DNA of 64,000 nucleotides, from NCBI GenBank assembly GCA_023457895.1, contig JAEXAY010000025.1, positions 1 through 64,000 on the forward strand, in the 5' to 3' direction. Positions within the stretch are counted from its first letter, which is position 1; every line of letters starts with the position of its first letter. This document shows positions 1-8,093 of the stretch, piece by piece. This DNA comes from Pseudomonadota bacterium (GTDB lineage Bacteria > Pseudomonadota > Alphaproteobacteria > Sphingomonadales > Sphingomonadaceae). The position numbers were made by a program, and so were the translations under genes. Under the pieces are notes generated by a model. The model saw only the letters and a program-made list of their open reading frames with translations, was not told the DNA's origin and made no database searches.

Positions 1-2
1 CG

Positions 3-1247
3 CTGACGGGCACGGGCCTTAACAACGGCAACAACACGATCACCAATGTGGCAGCAGGGGTCAATGCGACCGATGCGGTCAATGTCGCCCAACTCACCAC
101 TGCTACACAGGCCGGTACCAACGCGAACACACTGGCCGTGCGCTATGATTGGACGGACGCCAATGGCAATGGCATCGCGGAAGCGGGTGAGGTCAATTAC
201 GGCAATGTGACCCTGGCGGGTGCAACCGGTACGACGTTGAGCAATGTGGCCGCCGGGGCGGTCAATGCGACCTCAACACAGGCTGTGAACGGTTCCCAGC
301 TTTACGCAACCAATCAACAGGTGACGCAGAATAGCAGCAATCTCGCTGCATTGGGAGCCAGCACCGCGACGGCGCTTGGCGGTACCTCCTCCTATGATCC
401 GGCGACCGGTCAGGTTACGGCGGGTCTCACGGTGGGTGGTAACAGCTACGCAGATGTGAACAGCGCGATCAACGCGATCAACGCGACCGCGTCGGCGGGC
501 TGGAATATTGCTGCCAATGGAAGCGCGCCAACCAACATCCCGTCGAACGGCACGCTTAATGTAACCCAGGGGGCCAATACTGCCGTCACCCTTGCCGGCA
601 ATCAGTTGCAGGTCGCTGTTGTGCAAAACCCGACCTTCTCGGGGATGGTAACGGCTAACGGCGGACTGACCGTTGGTGCGGGCCAGACCGTGAACATGGG
701 CAACAATGTTGTAACCGGTGTCGCCGCCGGCGCTGTCAATGCAACATCAACCGATGCTGTCAACGGATCGCAGCTTTATGCAGCAAGCTTTTCTGCACAG
801 AATGCGGTGCAATATGATGCCGGACGTTCCGGGGTAACGCTTAATCCGGGTGGCAATGCGATCCAGATGCACAATGTCGCAGCCGGCACTGCCCCAACCG
901 ATGCGGTCAATGTCTCCCAGCTCAATGTCAGCATGGCCGACGCAGTCGCCCAGGCCAATAACTATACGGACACCCGGATCATGGCGCTTAACTACGATCT
1001 TCGCGGTTTCAACCGGGATGCCAATGCCGGTACGGCCGGGGCGCTGGCGGCAGCCGGCATGCCGCAGGCGTTCGAACCGGGGAAGGGCATGATCGCTGGG
1101 GGGCTCGGATATTATGATGGTGAAGGCGCTATTGCGATAGGCGCGTCGCGCATCATGGATGATGGCCGGGTCATCATGAAGGCAGGCGCGACGTATAACA
1201 CCCGGGGCAAGGCTGGCGCCAATGTTGGCGTTGGCTATCAATTCTGA
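3..1247 (+). CDS. Trimeric autotransporter adhesin (YadA-like), 3' end only
   Basis: This is the C-terminal part of a type Vc secreted trimeric adhesin. Its reading frame is open to the left window edge, so the true start lies outside. The visible stalk carries repeated head/neck motifs of the form NVAAGAVNATSTDAVNGSQLY (seen near 250-305 and 715-780, with shorter variants near 45-95 and 875-925), typical of Hep/Hag-type stalk repeats. A helical neck follows, then a C-terminal membrane anchor of about 75 residues starting near LNYDLRGFNRDANAG and ending in the terminal Phe expected of a BAM-folded beta-barrel (YadA anchor family). In such proteins three chains form one 12-strand barrel that exports the stalk to the cell surface. 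A BamE-like and a Skp-like gene follow closely in the same direction, which suggests helpers for its assembly. Family assignment is firm; ligand and total length are unknown. Confidence 0.93.
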   Translation: MTGTGLNNGNNTITNVAAGVNATDAVNVAQLTTATQAGTNANTLAVRYDWTDANGNGIAEAGEVNYGNVTLAGATGTTLSNVAAGAVNATSTQAVNGSQLYATNQQVTQNSSNLAALGASTATALGGTSSYDPATGQVTAGLTVGGNSYADVNSAINAINATASAGWNIAANGSAPTNIPSNGTLNVTQGANTAVTLAGNQLQVAVVQNPTFSGMVTANGGLTVGAGQTVNMGNNVVTGVAAGAVNATSTDAVNGSQLYAASFSAQNAVQYDAGRSGVTLNPGGNAIQMHNVAAGTAPTDAVNVSQLNVSMADAVAQANNYTDTRIMALNYDLRGFNRDANAGTAGALAAAGMPQAFEPGKGMIAGGLGYYDGEGAIAIGASRIMDDGRVIMKAGATYNTRGKAGANVGVGYQF

Positions 1248-1272
1248 CGGTAAGAAAAAGGAGCGCACTTCC

Positions 1273-1701
1273 ATGAAAACCATGACTGCTTCGATCATTG
1301 CCGCCATCGGCCTGTTTTCCGCATCCGCATCAGCTCAGACATCTGCTACGGAAACAACGCTTCCCGTCTACAAGGCGACGGTCGATGCCGGCGCTTTTGA
1401 TGACAAGGAAAGCGCGATGAAAAAGCGCGGCGTTACGGCTAATCCGGCTGACGTTCGGCTGATTGTACCCGGCGTTGACAAGGACAGCATCTATAACCTG
1501 ATCGGCCCGCCGCATTTTGGGGAGACAGTCACCCGGCGCTGGAATTATGTGCTGTTTTTCTTCACCGGCAACGGCACCGAACGGCAGCGTTGCCGCGTCG
1601 AGTTCCGGTTCGCCAGGCCGGAAGGCAAGCGGGTCGTTGAAATTTCAGAGGTGGTTTGGCAGGAGCAATCCTGTGCGGATCGCGTCGCCGCTGCGAATTG
1701 A
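1273..1701 (+). CDS. BamE/SmpA-like outer membrane assembly domain protein
   Basis: A 142-residue exported protein. The ATG at 1273 is chosen because AAGGAG lies about 10 bases upstream and it gives a clean signal peptide (ending near SASASAQ); a longer in-frame start at 1222 would overlap the adhesin. The mature part contains the run VPGVDKDSIYNLIGPPHF and then GETVTRRWNYVLFFF, which matches the SmpA/BamE fold pattern in which a helix leads to an L-GxPxF turn and a W-x-Y strand. No lipobox Cys is visible, so it is probably periplasmic rather than a BamE lipoprotein proper. It begins 25 bases after the adhesin stop and precedes an OmpH/Skp-like gene, so I infer a three-gene unit for folding and inserting the adhesin. 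The canonical bamE would be elsewhere. Confidence 0.72.
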   Translation: MKTMTASIIAAIGLFSASASAQTSATETTLPVYKATVDAGAFDDKESAMKKRGVTANPADVRLIVPGVDKDSIYNLIGPPHFGETVTRRWNYVLFFFTGNGTERQRCRVEFRFARPEGKRVVEISEVVWQEQSCADRVAAAN

Positions 1702-1720
1702 GGAAAGTTTTGCATAGGCC

Positions 1721-2245
1721 ATGAACTGGTCAAGGGCGAAAATTCTTCTGTGTGTCGCTTTGGCTCTGCCTGCTGCGGCGTCGGCCAAATCACCAGCCTT
1801 CGGCCCGCCGATCCCAGGGGTTTGCCTGTTTGCCAAGAAATATGCCATGACCCAGTCTCCTGCAGCGCGTGCGGTTGAGGATCGGATTGCAGGTGCGGAG
1901 CGGGCTCTGGCAGATGCAGTGGCACGCCAAGCTGCTGTGTTCGCTCAGCAGAAACAGGAACTCGCACGGCAAAAGACTACGCTTGGCGCGATCGAATATG
2001 ACCGCCGTGTAACGGTGTTGCAACAGCAGGAAGCAAGCGCCGCTATCGTGTCCCAACAACAGCATCATCGGCTGGAAAGTGAAGCGGCAAGGGCGCGCGC
2101 TGGTCTTGAACAGCGCATGGCAGACGCGCTAGCGCAGGTCGTTTCGACCAAAAGATGCAGCCTGATTGTCGAGCGCGATGCAACCTATGGCTGGAACAAC
2201 CAGATGGATATAACCACCGCGGTGAGTGCACTTATCGCAATGTAA
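1721..2245 (+). CDS. OmpH/Skp-family periplasmic chaperone
   Basis: A 174-residue protein with a signal peptide (cleavage near AAASAKS, residues 20-23), followed by a strand containing GVCLFAKKYAMTQSPA, a long Ala/Gln/Glu-rich coiled coil (residues about 50-140, heptad-like AxxxAxxA spacing) and a C-terminal strand ending DITTAVSALIAM. This order, strand then coiled-coil tentacle then strand, and the final DIT motif are typical of the OmpH/Skp family, which holds unfolded outer membrane proteins in the periplasm. The gene sits 19 bases after the BamE-like gene, in the same direction as the adhesin. I infer a dedicated holdase for the autotransporter; the general skp copy normally sits beside bamA, which is not in this window. 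Confidence 0.78.
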   Translation: MNWSRAKILLCVALALPAAASAKSPAFGPPIPGVCLFAKKYAMTQSPAARAVEDRIAGAERALADAVARQAAVFAQQKQELARQKTTLGAIEYDRRVTVLQQQEASAAIVSQQQHHRLESEAARARAGLEQRMADALAQVVSTKRCSLIVERDATYGWNNQMDITTAVSALIAM

Positions 2246-2411
2246 ATGAGGCTGGGCTGCTGTATGCTGGTACGGTCCCAGCCCGGTAATCGGGGCGAAT
2301 CCGCCGACGCAATCTTTGGCGATCATCGACTATCTTGATGAAGGTGTCGTCATCCGCTTCTGGCGGTTCATCGGATCAACCGCCATGCCGGTCTGCCCTG
2401 CCGATGATGGG

Positions 2412-3011
2412 CTACCCATAGGTGGCGAAGCTGTGGCACAGGCGCAGGTTGACGAGCCAGTCGGGGCTTTCATGGTCGAACCAGCGGTCGATGAACGCCC
2501 AGTGATAGGGATGCAGCATATAAGGTCCCATCAGCCCGCCGATATCGTCATATTCCTGCTCCCACACATGGGTCCAGGGAAGTTCGCCGGTGGCCTCGAT
2601 CACGGGGCTGAAGCGCCAGTTGCGGATCGCCGGGATATATTTCGGCATCAGCACCATCTCCGCCTCGAACTGGGCGCGCTGATCGGGGGTCACGGGACGA
2701 TCGGCGCAGAGGAACAGGGTGCGATGGACACCGCCCGCAAGCCCCGGCGCGCTTACGCCCTGCTGGTCGTGCTTGAAGAAGGCGGTGTCGGCGCGCGCGA
2801 CCTCTGGGCGCGCCAGCGCGGCATCGATCGCCGGACGCGCGGTGCGATAGTCCGCCTCGCTGCCGAAATCCCATATCGCGGAAAGATCGCCGCCGTTGAA
2901 ATTGCCTTCCATCACCGGGGCGGCAATCGCACCGGTTTCGCGCAAGGCGGCGGCGACCGCGTCCGCGTCCGCGTCGCCATCAAGATGGATGAGAGTGATC
3001 AGGCTATACAT
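2412..3011 (-). CDS. Dabb-like (stress-responsive alpha-beta barrel) protein
   Basis: A 199-residue soluble protein starting with MYSLITLIHLDGDADADAV. The start at 3011 overlaps the end of the upstream gene by 8 bases (ATGTATAG), which argues for translational coupling; an upstream extension to 3113 would lie inside that gene. Two repeats of a ferredoxin-like pattern can be seen, the first around residues 1-100 and the second with HRTLFLCADRP followed by a conserved-looking tail (TGELPWTHVWEQEYDD, then LHPYHWAFIDRWF). These resemble tandem Dabb domains found beside catabolic dehydrogenases. The reaction is not known; in this family some members are cyclases or isomerases and others have no proven activity. 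It is the last gene of an SDR operon, so a role in degrading or modifying the SDR substrate is an inference. Confidence 0.62.
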   Translation of the reverse strand: MYSLITLIHLDGDADADAVAAALRETGAIAAPVMEGNFNGGDLSAIWDFGSEADYRTARPAIDAALARPEVARADTAFFKHDQQGVSAPGLAGGVHRTLFLCADRPVTPDQRAQFEAEMVLMPKYIPAIRNWRFSPVIEATGELPWTHVWEQEYDDIGGLMGPYMLHPYHWAFIDRWFDHESPDWLVNLRLCHSFATYG

Positions 3012-3348
3012 TGGACAGCGCCTCCACATCCGCATCGGCCCCGCCGAAATGGCGCGTGCGCGAGACGATCCGGTCGCCGAGCGATTGCCAGAATGCGCCC
3101 ACCCCGGGATCATAGCGCGATTGCACCGCCTGCCCCCACCAGCCGGCCGCGCCTTCGACCGTCCAGATCGCGGTCAGCCGGTTCGAGGCTTCGTCGAGCC
3201 ACATCGGCGGCGAAATGATGATCTTTTCCAGCTTCATCCCGCGCGCCTCGGCGGCCGGCGCGTAACCGGTACGGTAGGTTTCCAGCACCTCGCGACCCTT
3301 GCCCGGCGCTGCCACGATGTCGTCGATCAGGTATACCGTCTGTCCCAT
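3004..3348 (-). CDS. Small NIPSNAP/EthD-like dimeric alpha-beta barrel protein
   Basis: A 114-residue protein (MGQTVYLIDDIVAAPGKGREVLE...) with the beta-alpha-beta pattern of the dimeric alpha-beta barrel superfamily: an opening strand, a helix after PGKGREVLETYR, a second strand (LEKIIISPPMWLDE) and a strand rich in aromatic residues (TAIWTVEGAAGWWGQ). No catalytic residue can be assigned. It begins only 8 bases after the SDR stop and overlaps the next gene by 8 bases, so the three genes form one operon. Small barrel proteins like this often travel with oxidoreductases of aromatic, terpenoid or steroid catabolism; here that is context only. Assignment to NIPSNAP, rather than another branch of the superfamily, is tentative. 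Confidence 0.6.
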   Translation of the reverse strand: MGQTVYLIDDIVAAPGKGREVLETYRTGYAPAAEARGMKLEKIIISPPMWLDEASNRLTAIWTVEGAAGWWGQAVQSRYDPGVGAFWQSLGDRIVSRTRHFGGADADVEALSNV

Positions 3349-3356
3349 GGCTTTCC

Positions 3357-4265
3357 TTACAATCCGTCGTTGCTGGTAAGGGGATGCGACCAGGCGGGGG
3401 GCTCGGCCCGGGGCAGCGGGGTGACGCCATCGAGATCCATCACCTCAAGGCCGGTATGCCAAGGATAATGCATCGAGAAGGCGACGAGCCCGGTGCGCTC
3501 CGCGGCGGGCCGGTGACACATGGCGAGCACGGTCTCGGCGAGATAGGCCACATTTTCGGTCGGATAGTCCGCCGGAATCAGCGCGTCGGCGCCGGGCGTG
3601 CGGATCGCGGTCGAGGGGCCAACCGCGTTGACGGCGATATTATGATCGACCATCTCGGCGGCCAGTCCCTGGGTGAAGCGGTGCAGCGCGGCCTTGACCG
3701 ACGCATAGAGCACATCGCCGCCCGCCTTGTTATAGTCGGGGTAAGGCCGCGCCGGGGGGTAGGCGGTGACTGATCCGATATTGACGATCCAGCCCTCGCC
3801 CTTCGCCTTCATCTGATGGATCGCCGCCCGCGACAGCACGAACGGCGCGCGCAGATAATGCGCGACGGTGCGGTCGAAAGTATCGAGACCCATATCCTCG
3901 ATCCGCGCATAGTCGGCAAAACCGGCGTTGTTGACGAGAATATCGATGCCGCCCGCTTGCTCCATCACGCGCCCGACGAGGCCCGTAAGGTCTGCGGGGT
4001 CTTCGAGATCGGCCGGGATGGCGATGGCCTTGCCGCCGTTCGCTTCGATGAGCGCGACCGTTTCGGCGAGCGTCCCGGCAATATTCTGCGTCGCGCCGAA
4101 CCGTACGCCGCCGCTCGGTGCGGTGGCGGACCGGCCGGTGACAACCACGGTGGCGCCGGCCGAGGCAAGTCTCTGCGCGATCGCACGGCCGATACCGCGG
4201 CTGCTGCCGGTGACCAGCGCAATTCTGCCCGCAAGCGAGGGTCGTTCAGTCACATCCATCTCCAA
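3357..4265 (-). CDS. SDR family NAD(P)-dependent oxidoreductase
   Basis: A 302-residue short-chain dehydrogenase. The Rossmann glycine motif TGSSRGIG lies at about residues 19-26, NNAG near 113, the catalytic Ser in VNIGSV near 160, and the YASVK motif supplies the catalytic Tyr and Lys near 187-191. An insertion of about 20 residues after the second strand (SATAPSGGVRFGATQNIAGT) and a long C-terminal tail (to residue 302) make it larger than the usual 250. The first gene of a three-gene operon with two alpha-beta-barrel proteins, it is divergent from a quinone-oxidoreductase-like gene across a 64-bp region that holds a dyad operator. MDVTERP, two codons in, is an alternative start. The substrate cannot be named from the sequence; regulation by the nearby TetR protein is inferred. 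Confidence 0.88.
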   Translation of the reverse strand: MEMDVTERPSLAGRIALVTGSSRGIGRAIAQRLASAGATVVVTGRSATAPSGGVRFGATQNIAGTLAETVALIEANGGKAIAIPADLEDPADLTGLVGRVMEQAGGIDILVNNAGFADYARIEDMGLDTFDRTVAHYLRAPFVLSRAAIHQMKAKGEGWIVNIGSVTAYPPARPYPDYNKAGGDVLYASVKAALHRFTQGLAAEMVDHNIAVNAVGPSTAIRTPGADALIPADYPTENVAYLAETVLAMCHRPAAERTGLVAFSMHYPWHTGLEVMDLDGVTPLPRAEPPAWSHPLTSNDGL

Positions 4266-4266
4266 A

Positions 4267-4280
4267 TAAGTATTTACTTA
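4267..4280. promoter_or_regulatory. Dyad operator in the SDR / oxidoreductase divergent promoter
   Basis: TAAGTA-TT-TACTTA: two perfect 6-bp inverted arms around a 2-bp centre, in the 64-bp region between divergently transcribed genes and only 2 bases from the SDR start codon. It is AT-rich in a GC-rich background. A TetR-family gene lies downstream of one arm of this locus, so TetR binding is the simplest explanation; binding itself is inferred. Confidence 0.55.
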
Positions 4281-4329
4281 CCTTGATAGGCGATTTAGGA
4301 CCGGTGTCAATCATCATGGGAGAGAAAAA

Positions 4330-5313
4330 ATGCGCGCGATGGTGCTTCACGAATTTGGCGGGCCGGACGTTCTGAAACTCGAAGAGATCGAACGGCCATC
4401 GGCGGCGCCGGGCAATGTCGTGGTCGAAGTCGCCTATGCCAGCGTCAATCCGGCCGACTGGAAATCGCGCGAAGGCTGGCTCGCCCAATATTTCCAGTAT
4501 AAATTCCCCTTCGTCGTCGGCTTCGATGCCGCCGGTATCGTCGCGGAAGTGGGCGAAGGGGTGGAGGGGCTCAAGGTCGGCGACCGCGTAGTGACGCCGG
4601 GCAACCAGGGCATGGGCGAACGCGGCTCCTATGCCGAATTTCTCCACGCCGCCGCCGAGCGCACGATCAAATTGCCCGACAGCGTTGCACTCAAGGATGC
4701 CGCGAGCCTGCCAACCGCCGGCATGACCGCCTGGGAGGCGGTGTTCGATGTCGGCGAGACCCGCGAAGGGTCGGTGGTCGTCGTCAATGGCGGCGCGGGC
4801 GGAACCGGCGGCTTCGCGGTCCAGCTCGCCAGGATGGCCGGGGCCAGGGTCGCTGCGACCTGCGGGCCGGACAATATCGATTATGTCAAAAGCCTCGGCG
4901 CCGACCATGCGATCAACTATCGCGATGGCGATGTCTATGCCGCGATCCGGCAATGGGCGCCGGAAGGCGTCGACGTGGTCATCGACACGGTCGGCCAGGG
5001 CACGTTCACCGGTATCTTGCCCGCAATGAAGCGCGGCGGCATCGTCTCGGCGATCGGCACGCTCATCGCCGATGAACCGCGGATCGATCCGGATGCCGCA
5101 GCTGCGGCGGGCGTGACGGTCGTTCCGACCATCTCCAACTTCGCCAACCAGCCGCGTCAACTCGCCGCGCTGGTCGATGCGCTTGCGTCGGGCAAAATCC
5201 GCGCGCCCCAATATGAAATCCTGCCGCTCGCCGAGGCGGCCGAAGCGCACCGCAAGGTTCAGGCCGGACATGTGCGCGGCAAGTTGTTGTTAGAGGTCAA
5301 TGCCGCGCTGTAA
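4330..5313 (+). CDS. NADPH:quinone-oxidoreductase-like MDR protein
   Basis: A 327-residue medium-chain dehydrogenase/reductase of the zinc-free quinone oxidoreductase branch. It opens with the usual MRAMVLHEFGGPDVLKLEE and has the N-terminal GroES-like domain (VNPADWKSREG, GFDAAGIVAEVG) and a Rossmann segment with the nucleotide motif VVNGGAGGTGGFAVQLA near residues 155-171. The zinc-binding Cys and His of alcohol dehydrogenases are absent. The C-terminal end (LPLAEAAEAHRKVQAGHVRGKLLLEV) is standard. A short AGAGAA stretch precedes the ATG. It is divergent from the SDR operon and followed by a TetR gene, so it probably belongs to the same inducible pathway. Such enzymes reduce quinones or the double bond of enones; the actual substrate is unknown. 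Confidence 0.87.
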   Translation: MRAMVLHEFGGPDVLKLEEIERPSAAPGNVVVEVAYASVNPADWKSREGWLAQYFQYKFPFVVGFDAAGIVAEVGEGVEGLKVGDRVVTPGNQGMGERGSYAEFLHAAAERTIKLPDSVALKDAASLPTAGMTAWEAVFDVGETREGSVVVVNGGAGGTGGFAVQLARMAGARVAATCGPDNIDYVKSLGADHAINYRDGDVYAAIRQWAPEGVDVVIDTVGQGTFTGILPAMKRGGIVSAIGTLIADEPRIDPDAAAAAGVTVVPTISNFANQPRQLAALVDALASGKIRAPQYEILPLAEAAEAHRKVQAGHVRGKLLLEVNAAL

Positions 5314-5361
5314 GGCGTGCGGGTCAGTCCTTTTGAGACAGGGCGGCCCTTGCAGAGGGCT

Positions 5362-6039
5362 ATGGCAAGCGTTAGCGATCGGGTCATGACAAGGAAGCGG
5401 GTCTCGGGAAACGAGCGCAAGGCGCTTATTCTGGCCGCAGCGCGGCGCGTGTTCGCGCGCGACGGCTTTGACGGCGCCCGCACCTTGCAGATCGCCGAGG
5501 AAGCGGGCGTGTCCGAAGCGCTTGTCTATCGCCACTTCCCCTCGAAGCGCGCGCTCTACCGTGCCGTGCTGCGGCAGATTTACCGCGAGCAGGATGAAAA
5601 CTGGCAAGCGCTCGGCATCCCCGATTCGAGTACCGCCGCAATCATCCGCACGATCAAAAACTATATCTATTCGGTGGTGCTCGAAGAGCATGGCGAGATG
5701 CAGGAAAGCTATATGATGATCCTGGCCAGCCTGTCGGCGGACGGCACCTTCGCGAGCCTGCTCTACCGCCGCTCGCTGCGCCGCACCAGCCGTCAGCTCG
5801 AGGACGCGCACGACGTGGCGAGCGCCGCGGGCGACCTCACCGGCAAGCGGCTCAACACGGTCAACACGGCCATGTTCATCGAGCATGTCGGCACCATGCT
5901 CAATGCCATCACCGCGCTTAAACCCAAGTCACGCCCCTATGCCTCGTCAGGCGAGGAACTGGCGCGCGAGGCCGTCTGGTTCTGCTGCCGCGGCATCGGC
6001 CTCACCGATGAGGCGATCGCCCGCTATATAGATCGCTAA
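5362..6039 (+). CDS. TetR/AcrR-family transcriptional regulator
   Basis: A repressor-type regulator of about 225 residues. The N-terminal helix-turn-helix is clear: ALILAAARRVFARDGFDGA, then LQIAEEAGVSEALVYRHF and PSKRALYRAVL, the classic TetR recognition-helix pattern. The rest is the helical ligand-binding domain, which defines no ligand. The start is uncertain: GTG at 5317, ATG at 5362 and ATG at 5386 are all in frame; 5362 and 5386 leave the usual short arm before the HTH. It begins 48 bases after the oxidoreductase gene in the same direction. The dyad at 4267-4280 is a likely target, which would let it control both arms of the locus. Its stop overlaps the convergent sppA stop. Confidence 0.88.
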   Translation: MASVSDRVMTRKRVSGNERKALILAAARRVFARDGFDGARTLQIAEEAGVSEALVYRHFPSKRALYRAVLRQIYREQDENWQALGIPDSSTAAIIRTIKNYIYSVVLEEHGEMQESYMMILASLSADGTFASLLYRRSLRRTSRQLEDAHDVASAAGDLTGKRLNTVNTAMFIEHVGTMLNAITALKPKSRPYASSGEELAREAVWFCCRGIGLTDEAIARYIDR

Positions 6040-8018
6040 TCACCCGCCCATAGCAGCAATTTACCGAGAAAACCGCTTGTCTCTGCGGCCGCGGGATGGC
6101 GCGGCGTCGCCATTTCGCTGCATTCAAGGCAGCGCGCCTGGATATTACCGCCGCTGGCGAGCAAGCCGAGCTGGTGGATCGCTTCGGCCATGCGGATTTT
6201 CTGCAGCGCGGCAACCTTGGCAAACAGTCCCTGGGCCGGAGCGCCATCGCTCCATTCATCATCCGGATTGGCTGGCGCGTTGAACGAAGCGACCATCTCG
6301 GCCCAGGCATCGGGTTCATTCTCGAAATATTTGGGATAGACCGTGTTCGGATCAAGCTTGGCCAGTTTCGCCGCTTCGGCAACCGCGGCATCGAGTCCGC
6401 CAAAGCCGTCCACCAGTCCGAGCTGGTGCGCGGTGCCACCTGCCCAGACGCGGCCTTCGGCGATCTCGTTCACCTTTTCGATCGGAAGCTTGCGCGACTG
6501 GGCGACCAGGCCGGTGAAGCGGCCATAGATGTCCTCGACCGATGCCTGTGCCAGCGCATCGAATTCCGGGCTGAAGCCCTTGAAGATATCGGGTTCGCCG
6601 GAGAGCGGCGTGGTCTTGATACCGTCCGCGTTGATGCCCCATTTGGCGAGCGTGCCTTCAAAGCTCGGCAGCACACCGAAGACGCCGATCGATCCGGTGA
6701 TGGTATCGGGTTCGGCAATGATCTTGTCAGCGGGGGTCGAAACCCAGTAGCCACCGCTCGCGGCGAGGTTGCCCATCGACACGACGACCGGAAGCTTGCG
6801 CGCCTTGGCCTGCATTGTCGCCTGCCGGATCTGTTCGGAGGCAAGAACCGAACCGCCGGGGGAATCGACCCGCAGCACCAACGCCTTGACGCTTTTGTCC
6901 GCGACCGCCTTCAGAATATGCTTGGCGACCGTATCGCCGCCGGCAATCCCGCTCGGTTGCTTGCCGTCGACGATCTCGCCGACGATGGGAACGACCGCGA
7001 TCGGCGTGCCGCTTTCGCTCGCCGGGTTAGCGTCAACCCATGCCTTGTAAGGAATGGCCTTGTATGACCAGGCCTTGTCGCTGTCGCGGGTGCCGGTGAT
7101 CTCGGCGATACGGCGCGAAAAAGCCAGCTTGTCGCCCAGCTTGTCGACCATGTTGAGGCCGAGGGCGGCCTTGCCCATGTCATTGCCATAATTTTTGGCA
7201 ACCGCCACCGGGTCCGCGATATAGGCGTCAATCTGTGCGGATGGACGGGCCTTTTTAACCTGGGTCAGCCACTGGTCCCACAGCACGTCGGCATAGGCGC
7301 GGGTGGCCTCTTCGGCCTCGGGCGACATATCGCTGCGCATGAAGGGTTCGACCGCGCTCTTGAAGGTGCCGACGCGATAGATGTGGACCTTGGCGCCGAT
7401 CTTGTCGATCAGGCCCTTGAAGTAGAGGTTGGATCCTCCGGGGCCGGTGATCATCGCCTGTCCGAAATCGTTCATCCAGATTTCCGAGGCATGGGCGGCA
7501 AGCTGATAGGCATCGTCGGTGTAGGCGGTAGCATAGGAGAGCACCGGCTTTTTCGCGGCGCGCACCTTGTCGATCGCCGCGCCGACATCGCCCAGTGTCA
7601 CCTGCCCGCCGCCCATGAAGCTGTCGAGGTCGAGCACGACCGCCTTGACGCGGCTGTCGGTGGCGGCGGCTTCCAGCGCGCGCACCACGTCGCGGGCGCG
7701 GAATTGCTGCGGCATGTCGCCGCCCTGCAGCACGGTGATGATGTCGACATCGGCCGGCTGTTCGGTGATCGTTCCTTTGAGTTTCAGCACCAGCGCACCG
7801 CCATCGGTGATGGCCGGGTTGGGGGTGCCGCGCAGGAAACCGAACAACAGGGCGAAGAAGATCAGCAGGAAGATAAGCGCCAGCGCATCCTTGATCCCGA
7901 CAATGATGCGCCAGGCCTTGCCGAGAAAGGCGCGATTGGAGGAACGCACTGCGGCGTCGGACGGGTGATTATGGCGGGGAACCGAAACGGCGGCGGGCGC
8001 AGGCGTGCTGTTATTCAT
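6036..8018 (-). CDS. sppA: Signal peptide peptidase SppA, 67K type
   Basis: A 660-residue membrane-anchored serine protease of the S49 family, long form with two tandem domains. One transmembrane segment lies near residues 38-58 (ALALIFLLIFFALLFGFL); the rest is periplasmic. The long form uses a Ser-Lys dyad split between its halves: the Lys is in YRVGTFKSAVEPFMR in the N-terminal half and the Ser in MGNLAASGGYWVS in the C-terminal half, and both are present. The substrate-binding loop VDSPGGSVLASEQIR is also clear. It cuts signal peptides left in the membrane after secretion. The start at 8018 (MNNSTPAPAAV) is preferred over 8051. The C-terminal tail of about 40 residues contains two Cys (ARCLEC) and is unusual for the family. 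Divergent from the MATE gene. Confidence 0.93.
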   Translation of the reverse strand: MNNSTPAPAAVSVPRHNHPSDAAVRSSNRAFLGKAWRIIVGIKDALALIFLLIFFALLFGFLRGTPNPAITDGGALVLKLKGTITEQPADVDIITVLQGGDMPQQFRARDVVRALEAAATDSRVKAVVLDLDSFMGGGQVTLGDVGAAIDKVRAAKKPVLSYATAYTDDAYQLAAHASEIWMNDFGQAMITGPGGSNLYFKGLIDKIGAKVHIYRVGTFKSAVEPFMRSDMSPEAEEATRAYADVLWDQWLTQVKKARPSAQIDAYIADPVAVAKNYGNDMGKAALGLNMVDKLGDKLAFSRRIAEITGTRDSDKAWSYKAIPYKAWVDANPASESGTPIAVVPIVGEIVDGKQPSGIAGGDTVAKHILKAVADKSVKALVLRVDSPGGSVLASEQIRQATMQAKARKLPVVVSMGNLAASGGYWVSTPADKIIAEPDTITGSIGVFGVLPSFEGTLAKWGINADGIKTTPLSGEPDIFKGFSPEFDALAQASVEDIYGRFTGLVAQSRKLPIEKVNEIAEGRVWAGGTAHQLGLVDGFGGLDAAVAEAAKLAKLDPNTVYPKYFENEPDAWAEMVASFNAPANPDDEWSDGAPAQGLFAKVAALQKIRMAEAIHQLGLLASGGNIQARCLECSEMATPRHPAAAETSGFLGKLLLWAGD

Positions 8019-8093
8019 GGCGCCAAAATAGGCGGCGCACTGCGGCAACACAAGAGGCCGTTTGAACCTGATAATACACTATGATCAAGGAGG

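Noticed and set aside
2250..2283. GGCTGGG/CCCAGCC hairpin after the Skp-like gene as terminator
   Set aside because: The stem is only 7 bp with a 20-base loop and no T run follows.
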